Below are positions 17,280 to 26,514 of a stretch of 42,102 nucleotides of DNA, piece by piece (within the stretch, counting starts at the first letter, position 1; each line of letters begins with the position of its first letter). The DNA is taken from contig JAKSRJ010000019.1 of assembly GCA_024403715.1 (NCBI GenBank), forward strand, positions 1 to 42,102, written 5' to 3'. Origin of the DNA: Saccharofermentans sp. (lineage in GTDB: Bacteria; Bacillota; Clostridia; Saccharofermentanales; Saccharofermentanaceae). The notes under the pieces are model-generated. The model saw only the letters and a list, made by a program, of their open reading frames with translations. It made no database searches and was not told the DNA's origin. Both the position numbers and the translations under genes were made by a program.

Positions 17280-17427
17280 AAAATGCCCTCCTTATTTTAC
17301 ATCAATATTCTATTACAAGCTGTTTTATATATTCCAAAGCAATTATTAAGATAAGTTTAAGAACAAGGTCGCAATTAACACTTTTCTGACCTATAATGAA
17401 CAAATATTAAAACTGGACGAAAAACAA

Positions 17428-18822
17428 ATGATTAACATCACAGAAAAAACTTTTAAGATATACATATTGGCAGTTATGTTATTAGTTCCTATTGGAGAAT
17501 TAATAACAGAATTATTTCAAAACCCGTTTGCTAGTCAGCCTATTATTATTTCATTTGCGGGTATTATAGGTGTCATTTTAGTTTTTCTGCATTTCTTCCT
17601 TAATCGCGAAAGAAAGTTCTTAAATAAAAAGACGGATGTCTTTTATCTTCTACTATTCTTCTTTATGATAATATCTCTTATTTTTTCCAGAGATTTAGAT
17701 AACACACTTCATAGTTATTTAAATGGATTCTATATGAATGAGACTCCTTTTCATTTTGCTGCGTATTATAGTTTATTTTTTGCTGCAACAATGATATCCG
17801 ATTACAAAGATAAGCTTAAAATAATCATAGCTTACTTAGGTGTTGCTTTATTACAGGGAGTCATAGGTGTATTTCAAAGTTTGGGATATAGAATAACCGA
17901 TTGTGTTTTTGATGCGGATTTGCATAAAGAAGGAAATCTTGTATTTGGATTAACAGAGCATCAAAACTGGTTTGCTGGTCTCAGCATTCTATTAGTCGGA
18001 TGTTGTATAGGTGTATTTGTATTTTATGATTCATTAATTAAACAAGTACCTACAAAGATTACTGCGAAGTTATACCACGCAGGGCAAATAGCGATTTTAA
18101 TCCTTCTAGTAATAATCTTCTACTGCTCTATCTGCACATCAGCTCGAATTGCTTGGGTAGGTAATATAGCTCTTATTCTCTTCTATTACGTCTCATTCGC
18201 TATAGTATATAAAAACAGCGAAGATAAAGTATTGATTAAAAAATACTTTGTAAGACTATTAATAGCTACAGGCTTAATCATTGTAGTCTTTATCTGGATA
18301 TTGTTTTCAAGAGATATGATTATTAGCGAAATCAATAAAACAAGCGATGAAATCAATGAAGGTAGCTCACAACTTGGTAGTTTACGAGGTTATATCTGGA
18401 AATCAGGGTTAAATGTCGTACCTCGATATCCATTAACCGGTATCGGGCTTGATAATTACATCTGGTGTTTTTATCATAATACCGATCCACTTTGGCTTGA
18501 GAAAAACGACTACTATGTCCAGTGGAAAGGGCATAATGAATACATACATACACTTGTAACTGAAGGTATTCCTGCACTCATCAACTACTTAGCATTACTA
18601 TTCTACGCTGCGTATAGTGCAATAAAAAAAGTATTGTCAAATGACGATTTTGAACAACGCGCTATTACTTGGATACTTTTCTCGATGTTTACAGGGTAGG
18701 TCGCACAAGCATTGGTTAACAGCAGCATAATTAATATAGCCATATATTTCTGGATAGTAATCGGGCTATTACTCCCTAGAACTGAACAAAAAACTATTAG
18801 AGTTGGTATTTCAAAAAAGTAA
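17428..18822 (+). pseudogene. O-antigen-ligase-like membrane protein with an in-frame TAG
   Basis: A polytopic membrane protein of the O-antigen ligase/Wzy-like family: about ten hydrophobic helices, SARIAW in a middle helix, a large outside loop near residues 300-375 with GIGLDNYIW and KGHNEYIH motifs, then ALINYLALLFYA. The reading frame meets TAG at 18697-18699 after residue 423, then continues in the same frame for 40 codons (VAQALVNSSIINIAIYFW and onward) to a TAA at 18820-18822. The extra part is a plausible last membrane helix. Homologues commonly have Tyr-containing GY at this point, so a single TAC/TAT to TAG change is the simplest explanation. Family members join or polymerise surface glycans. 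A TATAAT lies at 17392-17397. The gene may be inactive, truncated but functional, or misread in sequencing. Confidence 0.8.
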
Positions 18823-18830
18823 AAATAAAT

Positions 18831-18860
18831 AAACCTCCTTATATAATCACAAGGAGGTTT
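18831..18860. terminator. Bidirectional terminator between convergent genes
   Basis: AAACCTCCTT and AAGGAGGTTT form a perfect 10-bp stem with a 10-nt loop (18841-18850), located between the ligase-like gene and the convergent lipoprotein gene. T-rich sequence (CATTTTGC) follows on the plus strand and A-rich sequence precedes it, so it can work in both directions. Confidence 0.8.
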
Positions 18861-18885
18861 CATTTTGCTAAAAATTATTATTTTC

Positions 18886-21405
18886 TTATCGCTCAGTCAT
18901 TATACAAAGAATATTAGCAAAGTTAATCATATAAGGATCATTTCCATTAATCGATGTCGCATTCTGACAAGCGGTTCTACAGATAGATGCCTGAGTTGAT
19001 CTGTTAAAGCTTGACGGAATTCTACATACAGCAATAGTTGAACCTTCGGATAACTGGTCTGCTAATATTTCAGATGCTGCTGCATTTGTTGTAGCTAATC
19101 TTCCAATATAGGAGTAATAGTCCAAAGAATCATCTGTTGCAGAGAATGAACCAATGTAAGAATTGTTTGGATTAGCAATAATCAAGCTTCTTGCTACGGA
19201 ATCGCTGATGCAAAGTATACCATTGCTAACATAATCGTTGTCGTTATTAGTAACATCAACAACATACCAGTTACCATTGATTTTTACCTTACTCCACTCA
19301 TGTGGACCACCGTCAAGAGTTCCTGTTTCCATGATAGCTTCCATACCAAGTGTTCTTGCAATCAAAGCAAATGCTTCGGAATAACTCTCACATACGCCAT
19401 AATTATTGCAAATAATGCCATATGGAGTGTGTGCATCAACATAGGCTTCAGGGTAAGTTCCTGGCGTTACATTATCTGATGTTGAATCAAAGTCATAACT
19501 GGCATTTGCACACAAATAATCATTTATCTGATATACAGCCTCGGCACCTGTACCAGTTATCGTATTGGCAATACGAGAAGCTGCCGCAAGTTCTTCCTGT
19601 GTCTTTGACATTCTTGTGTTCCAGTCTTCAGCATAAGACACGACAAAAGCCTCATAAGAGTAATTATAATTACAGTTTGTAATCATTCCACTAGTTGGAT
19701 TCTGTCTATACGCTTCCATTAGTACACTATTCAAATAACTGGAGTTAGATACTTCAGGAAAGACAGCAGATGGAATTGGTATTAGCTCGAGGTTCGTAAC
19801 TAAGCACTTAGCAATCCACTCTTCGAGTTCACTATTAGAATAAAGTACATCCTCAATACCATCGATTAGCGCTAATCTGTTTTCAACTTCTGTAACTGCA
19901 GCTGCATAGAGGTCAGAAGTCGAATCTCCTTGTGGAGTTTGTCCATGATTTCTTCTATTAAGACCAAGCCCACCTGTAGATGTGGAAGTAGAAGTCGAAG
20001 CTGGTGTTGGAGTTGGTGTTGAATTGGAACCACCTGAAGGACGTCGTCCACTACCAGGTCTTAGCCCAGCATCAAAACTACCTGCTGCTATAGCACCAAA
20101 TTGTGAATTAATTAAATCAGTCAAATCCTCCTCTTCACCATTAGTTGGAGCTTCAGGAATAACAATAGTAGGTTCAATAAGACCACCTGTTCTGTCGATA
20201 TTACTCTGTCTGTTATGAATCTCATTTGCCGCTGCCAAGAATTCCTCATAAGGGAAACCTGTAAGGATAATCTGGAAACTGTTAAACATAGTATTTAGAA
20301 CATGAGGATAAAGTGCAATCGCGTTAGGATTATTATCAAGTCTTGCTGCACCAGCATCTGTGTAGTCAATAAGCATGCTTACTATAGAACCATCGAGCAT
20401 AACTACATTAACGTGAGTTGGGAAATCCAGAACAGAATTCACTTCTTCGCAGATATTACCCTCAACACAGTATGGAAGGCGATTTGAGATTTCTCCAACT
20501 ACGCACTCATTACTAATTCCAGACTGCTGTGAACCATTAAAGGCAACCACGACATAACTATCCGCAAGGCAGGTATTCATATAAAACTGATTGGATGTAC
20601 CGCTCTCAACATTAAAACCAGCTTCTGCCAAATCTCCTTCGAAAAGATCCATAAACTCTTCGTCCGCGATTCTGGATGCGAATTCTTCGACAGTTGCAGA
20701 TAAGGATGTAGTTGTTGCTTCTAACTCATAACTTAGGTCACTTAAGTTTCTATAAACTCTATACTCTGTAGCACCAGGAACCTCTGTCCATGTAAGTTGA
20801 TAGAGATTATCTTCAGTAACTCCCTGACTCAATACAGGTGCGTCAAGATCATGAACGACAGAAAAAGGTGTGATTATTCTAGTCTCTAATTCTTCACCTG
20901 TAGTAAGGTCGATATTCTGAATAAGATATAACTTATTTAGGCTTCCCCATGTACCATCATCGATACTTGAACTGCCGTCCTCTGTTATGTGCAAGGTGCT
21001 TCTAGGAGCTACACTAATGATTCCATCCTCATATGAACACTCGCAATAATCAACCTGAGACACATTATAATTAGCCTCGACATAGACACTAAAAGCGTCA
21101 TAGGCAATGTATCCTGCACTATCCTCAGCCTCAAATTCAAATACATAGTCAGCCTCTAACTGATATAAAGGCTGGTTATAAACAGCGGAATAATCAGGAG
21201 CTTCTACGCCAGCGTGAATTTGAGCAAGACCAATATATTCTGGATACTCGCTACTTATATCAGATGTCTCATAAGTTGTTTCATCTGTCTCTTCTACTTC
21301 AGTCTCATTTTCATCATCATCTCTATCATTCTTGTCAGAAGTACAAGCAACGATATTAACCATCATTGCCGACGCGAGAAATAAACTTATCCATTTTCTT
21401 TTCAT
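18886..21405 (-). CDS. Lipoprotein with FnIII-like and transglutaminase-like domains
   Basis: An 839-residue surface lipoprotein: signal peptide with lipobox ending at Cys21, an acidic linker (about 24-55), a fibronectin-III-like module near 188-240 (TWTEVPGATEYRVYR), a Gly/Ser/Thr/Pro low-complexity hinge at about 447-482, and a C-terminal transglutaminase-like core with the triad Cys672 (GVCESYS), His702 (GPHEW) and Asp717 (YVVDVT). Such bacterial domains are cysteine peptidases or crosslinking enzymes acting at the cell surface. AGGGG precedes the ATG. The start lies just 24 nt after the nfnB terminator, so its promoter is unclear and it may depend on read-through. Confidence 0.85.
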   Translation of the reverse strand: MKRKWISLFLASAMMVNIVACTSDKNDRDDDENETEVEETDETTYETSDISSEYPEYIGLAQIHAGVEAPDYSAVYNQPLYQLEADYVFEFEAEDSAGYIAYDAFSVYVEANYNVSQVDYCECSYEDGIISVAPRSTLHITEDGSSSIDDGTWGSLNKLYLIQNIDLTTGEELETRIITPFSVVHDLDAPVLSQGVTEDNLYQLTWTEVPGATEYRVYRNLSDLSYELEATTTSLSATVEEFASRIADEEFMDLFEGDLAEAGFNVESGTSNQFYMNTCLADSYVVVAFNGSQQSGISNECVVGEISNRLPYCVEGNICEEVNSVLDFPTHVNVVMLDGSIVSMLIDYTDAGAARLDNNPNAIALYPHVLNTMFNSFQIILTGFPYEEFLAAANEIHNRQSNIDRTGGLIEPTIVIPEAPTNGEEEDLTDLINSQFGAIAAGSFDAGLRPGSGRRPSGGSNSTPTPTPASTSTSTSTGGLGLNRRNHGQTPQGDSTSDLYAAAVTEVENRLALIDGIEDVLYSNSELEEWIAKCLVTNLELIPIPSAVFPEVSNSSYLNSVLMEAYRQNPTSGMITNCNYNYSYEAFVVSYAEDWNTRMSKTQEELAAASRIANTITGTGAEAVYQINDYLCANASYDFDSTSDNVTPGTYPEAYVDAHTPYGIICNNYGVCESYSEAFALIARTLGMEAIMETGTLDGGPHEWSKVKINGNWYVVDVTNNDNDYVSNGILCISDSVARSLIIANPNNSYIGSFSATDDSLDYYSYIGRLATTNAAASEILADQLSEGSTIAVCRIPSSFNRSTQASICRTACQNATSINGNDPYMINFANILCIMTER

Positions 21406-21428
21406 TGCATATCCCCTATTTTGAACAT

Positions 21429-21457
21429 AAAAAGGCTGTCGTTATTAAGCGACAGCC
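21429..21457 (-). terminator. Rho-independent terminator after nfnB
   Basis: GGCTGTCG/CGACAGCC (8 bp, loop TTATTAAG) lies 20 nt beyond the nfnB stop. Read on the minus strand it is followed directly by TTTTT, the standard arrangement. Confidence 0.88.
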
Positions 21458-21477
21458 CAAAAACTAGTTTAAAATTA

Positions 21478-22869
21478 TTACTTATTCTTTAAGTACTCGT
21501 CAATGCCCTGAGCAGCAGCCTTACCTGCACCCATAGCGAGAATTACTGTAGCAGCACCTGTAACAGCATCACCTCCAGCATAGACGCCTTCCTTAGTTGT
21601 CTTACCGTTAGCCTCATCAGCTACGATACACTTCCACTTATTTGTCTCGAGACCTTCTGTTGTAGAAGCGATAAGTGGGTTAGGTGATGTACCAAGAGCC
21701 ATGATAACAGCATCCATTGGAATCTCGAACTCAGAACCTTCAATAGCAACTGGTCTTCTTCTACCAGAAGCATCTGGCTCACCAAGTTCCATTCTGATGC
21801 ACTTAATAGCACGAACGGAATTGTCCTCAGTTGTCAAAATCTCTACTGGATTTGTGAGGAGTTCAAACTTGATGCCCTCTTCCTTAGCGTGATGAACCTC
21901 TTCAACTCTTGCAGGAAGTTCAGCCTCAGATCTTCTATAGATAATTGTTACCTCAGAACCAAGACGAAGTGCTGTACGAGCAGCATCCATTGCAACGTTA
22001 CCACCACCGATAACAGCAACCTTAGCAGGCTTAAAGATAGGTGTATCAGAATCATCACGGAATGCCTTCATGAGGTTATTACGTGTGAGATACTCATTAG
22101 CAGAGAATACACCCTTAGCATTCTCACCAGGTATCTTCATAAACATTGGAAGACCAGCTCCGGAACCGATAAATACAGCTTCAAAGCCCTCCTCAGACAT
22201 GAGTTCATCGATTGTGATGGACTTACCAATAACTACGTTAGTCTCAATCTTAACGCCCAAAGCCTTAACATTCTCAACCTCAGACTTAACTACTGTATCC
22301 TTAGGGAGACGGAACTCTGGGATACCATAAGTAAGTACACCACCAGCCTCGTGCAAAGCCTCAAAGATTGTTACTTCGTAACCAAGCTTAGCGAGGTCTC
22401 CAGCACATGTAAGGCCTGCAGGGCCAGAACCGATAACAGCAACCTTATGACCATTCTTAGTTGCAGCTGACTGCATCTTCATGCCTTCAACTCTTGCCTT
22501 ATCAGCGATGAATCTCTCGAGCTTACCGATAGATACAGCATCACCCTTAATACCTCTGATACACTGAGCCTCACACTGAGTCTCCTGTGGACATACACGA
22601 CCACAAACAGCAGGCAAAGAAGATGACTGTGTCAAAATCTCGTAAGACTCCTGGAACTTCTGCTCCTTCAAAGCAGTGATAAAGCCAGGGATATTAATCT
22701 GTACAGGACAACCCTGAACACATCTTGGGTTCTTACAATTAAGGCAACGAGCTGCCTCTACTACTGCTTCTTCCTCTGTATAACCGAGGCAAACCTCGTC
22801 GAAATTCTTAGCGCGTACTGCAGGCTCCTGCTCTGCAATTGGTACTCTCTCAAATCCAGGTGCTGCCAT
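21478..22869 (-). CDS. nfnB: NfnB-like subunit (glutamate synthase small-subunit-like flavoprotein)
   Basis: A 463-residue FAD/NAD(P) oxidoreductase. The N-terminal ferredoxin-like part has two iron-sulfur cysteine sets: Cys42, 45, 50, 54 and Cys89, 93, 99, 103. GSGPAG at 147-152 binds FAD, a second Rossmann motif GGGNVAMD near 287-294 binds NADP(H), and a late YAGGDAVTG motif completes the FAD site. The family also includes stand-alone glutamate synthase-like proteins (often named gltA). The adjoining NfnA-type gene, whose stop overlaps this start as TAATG, points to NADH-dependent ferredoxin:NADP+ oxidoreductase, which couples NADPH to NAD+ and ferredoxin in anaerobes. Confidence 0.88.
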   Translation of the reverse strand: MAAPGFERVPIAEQEPAVRAKNFDEVCLGYTEEEAVVEAARCLNCKNPRCVQGCPVQINIPGFITALKEQKFQESYEILTQSSSLPAVCGRVCPQETQCEAQCIRGIKGDAVSIGKLERFIADKARVEGMKMQSAATKNGHKVAVIGSGPAGLTCAGDLAKLGYEVTIFEALHEAGGVLTYGIPEFRLPKDTVVKSEVENVKALGVKIETNVVIGKSITIDELMSEEGFEAVFIGSGAGLPMFMKIPGENAKGVFSANEYLTRNNLMKAFRDDSDTPIFKPAKVAVIGGGNVAMDAARTALRLGSEVTIIYRRSEAELPARVEEVHHAKEEGIKFELLTNPVEILTTEDNSVRAIKCIRMELGEPDASGRRRPVAIEGSEFEIPMDAVIMALGTSPNPLIASTTEGLETNKWKCIVADEANGKTTKEGVYAGGDAVTGAATVILAMGAGKAAAQGIDEYLKNK

Positions 22870-23756
22870 TACTTGTCACCTCCACAGTTGCCACATCCAC
22901 CGTGATGTGTCTTTCCTTCCTGTAATGCCAAGAGAGCCTCGCCCTCCTGTGTTCTATAAAGCTTCATTCTCTCCATAGCCTCGTCGAAATTAACCTTATA
23001 ACCATCGAACTCTGGGCCATCGATACAAGCAAACTTAACCTCATCACCTACTGTAAGACGGCAAGCACCGCACATACCAGTACCATCAACCATGATTGGG
23101 TTCATAGATACGATTGTAGGGATGTTGTACTTCTTAGTTGTAAGTACGCAGAACTTCATCATAATCATTGGTCCAATGGATACGCAAAGATCATACTGCT
23201 TACCCTCAGCTACCAAATCATCGATAACCTTAGTAACCATTCCGCTTCTGCCATAAGAACCATCATCTGTTGTGATATAGAGGTTACCAGCTACAGCCTT
23301 CATCTCTTCTTCAAGGATAACAAGATCCTTAGTCTTAGCACCAACGATAACATCAGCATCAATGCCATGCTCGTGGAGCCACTTAACCTGTGGGTATACT
23401 GGAGCAGTACCCAGACCACCAGCTACGAACAAAATCTTCTTTTTCTTAACTTCTTCGAGGTCATCTGTTACGAGCTCTGAAGGACATCCGAGAGGACCAA
23501 CAAAATCTCTGAATGAATCCCCCTCTTCAAGTTCCATCATTCGCTTAGTAGAAGCTCCGATTGTCTGAACAACGATTGTAATTGTTCCAGCTTCCCTATC
23601 ATAGTCGCAGATTGTAAGTGGGATTCTCTCACCATTCTCATCAATTCTTACGATAATGAACTGACCTGGCTCGCAATACTGAGCAACACGTGGTGCTTCA
23701 ACGTCCATCAAAAAGATTGAAGGACATAGTACTCTTTTTTTCTTGATTAGGTACAT
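22869..23756 (-). CDS. nfnA: NfnA-like ferredoxin-NADP+ reductase subunit
   Basis: A 295-residue protein of the dihydroorotate dehydrogenase electron-transfer/NfnA family. It has an N-terminal FAD-binding barrel (PLTICDYD), a pyridine-nucleotide domain with GGLGTAPVYP, and a C-terminal [2Fe-2S] segment GMCGAC...FACIDGP. An extra C-terminal GGCGNCGG tail adds two more cysteines, which is common in this group but of unknown use. CGGAGG precedes the ATG. A TATAAT lies about 35 nt upstream of the start on the minus strand, so the pair may have its own promoter in the gap after the ABC-2 genes, although its -35 is poor. Confidence 0.87.
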   Translation of the reverse strand: MYLIKKKRVLCPSIFLMDVEAPRVAQYCEPGQFIIVRIDENGERIPLTICDYDREAGTITIVVQTIGASTKRMMELEEGDSFRDFVGPLGCPSELVTDDLEEVKKKKILFVAGGLGTAPVYPQVKWLHEHGIDADVIVGAKTKDLVILEEEMKAVAGNLYITTDDGSYGRSGMVTKVIDDLVAEGKQYDLCVSIGPMIMMKFCVLTTKKYNIPTIVSMNPIMVDGTGMCGACRLTVGDEVKFACIDGPEFDGYKVNFDEAMERMKLYRTQEGEALLALQEGKTHHGGCGNCGGDK

Positions 23757-23807
23757 ATAAACCTCCGTATAGAGTTAAGACATAGTGGAAATATTATATC
23801 ACTTATA

Positions 23808-24821
23808 TTAAAAGTAGTGTGGTATAAATAACAAAGAAATAGCCTTAATTAACGGGCTAATCGGAGCCAAATCGAACAGCACTCCTCCGAATATAAATGA
23901 GAGCAATAAATAAGCTGGAAGAATAGCTGCAAAAATACGACTCTTTTTCCCCTGACCTGGAATAACAGTAAATATGGCTCCAATAATCAAAGCAAAAACT
24001 ATATTAACAATGTTAAACACTAGTAATTTCAGCACAGAGAAGCTAATTCCAGCTATTAAGAAAGCAACCATTGAAACTATAGTTACAGGCAAAGTATAGA
24101 CGCCAATTAAAATGAGCCCCATCATAGTCTTCTCAATAAAACTCATACGAAGATATAGTTTATTATCACTATCATGAAGGAACGCTAACGCTCCAATCAA
24201 AGATGCCATAAATATAAAGAATCCCGCAAATTTATACACCGGAATTATAATTTTATTAGTAGTAGTTATATCGCTATACTCTCGATTCTCAACACTTTGC
24301 AAATGGAAAATATCATCGCTAGCCATATAATAATTATAAATTGCTCTAAGACTATCCGGATTCTCTCCACTTGCTATATCTTCCAAAATGTAAAAACCTA
24401 TATATCTAAATAAACCATTAAATACTTGTTCGGATGATACTGAAGTTAACGTTGATGAAGGCGTTACAACCATTGAAATCTTAGGGGCACGTCTAATAGT
24501 CAAACAATTATCCATAAAATCTTCAGGAATAATATAACCCGTATTCGCCTTACCTGATGCGATATCTTCATATAACTCTTCTTCACTATCGACTTCGTAA
24601 AAAGTAAACACCGAATTCTTATCACATAGATTATCTACGACAGTAATTGTCTCTTCTGACTCATCTAAATTAAGTAGAGCTACAGGGATATATGCTGATG
24701 CTTTATTATCAGGAATGATAATAGATACGATAGAAAGAGCCAAAAGAATAACAGCCATAACATAAATGTATGGATTAAAAAGACTTCTTTTAAGCATAAT
24801 AATTATCCTATTACGCATCAT
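23808..24821 (-). CDS. ABC-2 type exporter permease (second)
   Basis: A 337-residue membrane protein with the ABC-2 layout: one N-terminal helix (about 18-36), an outside domain of about 150 residues, and five hydrophobic helices after about residue 190. Its ATG overlaps the TGA of the preceding permease by 4 nt, so both are made together. It is likely one half of a heterodimeric exporter with the 356-residue neighbour. The substrate is unknown. Confidence 0.85.
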   Translation of the reverse strand: MMRNRIIIMLKRSLFNPYIYVMAVILLALSIVSIIIPDNKASAYIPVALLNLDESEETITVVDNLCDKNSVFTFYEVDSEEELYEDIASGKANTGYIIPEDFMDNCLTIRRAPKISMVVTPSSTLTSVSSEQVFNGLFRYIGFYILEDIASGENPDSLRAIYNYYMASDDIFHLQSVENREYSDITTTNKIIIPVYKFAGFFIFMASLIGALAFLHDSDNKLYLRMSFIEKTMMGLILIGVYTLPVTIVSMVAFLIAGISFSVLKLLVFNIVNIVFALIIGAIFTVIPGQGKKSRIFAAILPAYLLLSFIFGGVLFDLAPISPLIKAISLLFIPHYF

Positions 24822-25888
24822 ATAAACATCACCTTAAGCATAAATCCAATTAAGTAGTAGCATGGGTTGTATATTGCTAATTCCTGCAAGAAGCGAGGCA
24901 TAAATTCAAGTGGCATCAACCCACCTGCTAGATACATTAGCAAAGTACCTACTGCAAAAATTACATAACCTGAGGCTACCGAGTTTTTTACCACATAGCA
25001 AACACCAGAAATTACTGTAGCTATCATTAGCACAACTGGTAAAACTGCAATTAATGCAAGTGGTGAAACCTCCAACGGAGAAATCATAAGGCCAACGATA
25101 ATTACAAGCGTTGGAACATACAGCATACACGTAACCATCCCATTTTCTAAGACAAAAAGCTTAAACTTCGAGATGCCGGCAAGCTTAGCTCTCGCAATAA
25201 AAGCAGATGTATTTCCCTTATAAAAATAGGCAAAAACAAATCCAGACAGTAGCAAAATATAGATGCTATATGCTGCAGTCGTTTTCTGAACAAGAGAGTA
25301 ATCACTAATTGAATCAGCCTGTGTCTCTTCAAATAAATCAAATCTAGACATAGCGTAAGACAAAGATCTTATCTGAGCTACATCAACTGCTGATGTATCC
25401 AAGTCATATTCCTTGCAAAAATCGTACATTGACTGCATAGAAGCTTGACCTACGCCTAACATACTTGTCAATGAAGATAGTAGGTCACTAACTACGTATC
25501 CTTCAAAAGTTGCTGATTCGTTATAAATTACATCTACGCTTAAGTTCTCGCCTGTCATTATGGAATCAACAAAGCCATCAGGGAAAATCAATCCTGCGAC
25601 AACTTCACCATCTTCTACTAACTCAAGTACTTCTTCTGGGTTATCACAATCGATAAGATGTACAGACTGCTCAAAGCTTTCCATATTCTCTACAAACTGA
25701 AGGCCATAGCTATTCTCGGAATTCTCGATATAGTAACAAGCAACATTCACAATAGCGAACGTACCGTCTTTATAAAAAACATTTCGAGCATAAGCAATAA
25801 TACCGCCTGCCATTAAGCACAGCACGAGGAAATAAACCGCTACATACGGCATAAAGTTAAGCGCCCTTTTGAAGAAGGCCTTAAGCAT
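24818..25888 (-). CDS. ABC-2 type exporter permease (first)
   Basis: A 356-residue ABC-2 permease: helix at about 13-33, an outside region to about 195, then a bundle of five or six helices ending in ELAIYNPCYYLIGF, the typical close of this family. Its ATG, after GAGGTGATTA, overlaps the end of the ATPase gene by 8 nt. With the second permease and the ATPase it forms a complete exporter. Confidence 0.87.
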   Translation of the reverse strand: MLKAFFKRALNFMPYVAVYFLVLCLMAGGIIAYARNVFYKDGTFAIVNVACYYIENSENSYGLQFVENMESFEQSVHLIDCDNPEEVLELVEDGEVVAGLIFPDGFVDSIMTGENLSVDVIYNESATFEGYVVSDLLSSLTSMLGVGQASMQSMYDFCKEYDLDTSAVDVAQIRSLSYAMSRFDLFEETQADSISDYSLVQKTTAAYSIYILLLSGFVFAYFYKGNTSAFIARAKLAGISKFKLFVLENGMVTCMLYVPTLVIIVGLMISPLEVSPLALIAVLPVVLMIATVISGVCYVVKNSVASGYVIFAVGTLLMYLAGGLMPLEFMPRFLQELAIYNPCYYLIGFMLKVMFI

Positions 25889-26510
25889 TAATCACCTCAG
25901 AGATATTAGCTCCCTTAGGCAATAAAGTTGCCTTGCCCTTGTTAAGGTAATAAACAGAACTACAATGAGCAAACATCTCTTCTTCATGACTTGCTACCAC
26001 TACAGTTCCACCCCTTGATATAAAACTGTCTATAATAGTTAAAATATCTTTCTTAGCAGGAATATCAAGCGCTGCCAAAGGCTCATCCAAAAGCAAAATA
26101 TCAGGCTTAGTGATTAGAATCGAAGTCAAAGCTACCCTCTTCTTCATACCACCAGACATATTTTTAACCTTAACGTTAGCGAAGTCTTTTACCTTCAAAA
26201 TAGAGAGCTCAGGGCCTTCCAATTCCTTCATAATCTCGCTACGCTTCAATGAGGTCCACATCATAATATTATCGATTGCATTAAGCTCATCAATTAATGC
26301 ATTCTCCTGGGTTACAAAACCGATCTTGCCCTCGGTTTTAATAGAACCTGACTGAGGCTTTTTTATGCCTGCAATGCATGACAACAAAGTAGATTTACCA
26401 GAACCGTTTAGTCCTAGGAGGCCAATACATTCTCCCTTTGATGTTTTTAGATTAACATCTGTTAAAACAGTCTTACGATACTTAGCACAAACGCCATTAA
26501 TTTCTATCAT
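25881..26510 (-). CDS. ABC transporter ATP-binding protein
   Basis: A 209-residue ABC ATPase with Walker A GLNGSGKST, signature MSGGMKK, Walker B LLLDEP and switch SHEEE. I start it at the ATG at 26510, which lies 4 nt after the GH25 stop and has AGGG upstream; an in-frame ATG at 26534 lies within the GH25 gene and lacks family sequence. It drives the two ABC-2 permeases. Tight packing behind the GH25 gene suggests the exporter serves a cell-envelope process. Confidence 0.92.
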   Translation of the reverse strand: MIEINGVCAKYRKTVLTDVNLKTSKGECIGLLGLNGSGKSTLLSCIAGIKKPQSGSIKTEGKIGFVTQENALIDELNAIDNIMMWTSLKRSEIMKELEGPELSILKVKDFANVKVKNMSGGMKKRVALTSILITKPDILLLDEPLAALDIPAKKDILTIIDSFISRGGTVVVASHEEEMFAHCSSVYYLNKGKATLLPKGANISEVINA

Positions 26511-26514
26511 AAAA

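Noticed and set aside
19982..20218. Repeat-like stretch in the transglutaminase-like lipoprotein gene
   Set aside because: It encodes a Gly/Ser/Thr/Pro hinge; codon repetition explains it, so it is not a DNA repeat element or CRISPR.
21889..22470. 193-codon plus-strand open frame opposite nfnB
   Set aside because: It lies wholly within the coding region of a clear flavoprotein, has odd Cys/Ser/Thr-rich composition, no ribosome binding site and no recognisable domain; a shadow frame.
23808..24821. Possible truncation of the second ABC-2 permease
   Set aside because: The protein is shorter than many ABC-2 permeases and ends right after its last helix, but length and helix number are within the family range and no downstream frame continues it.
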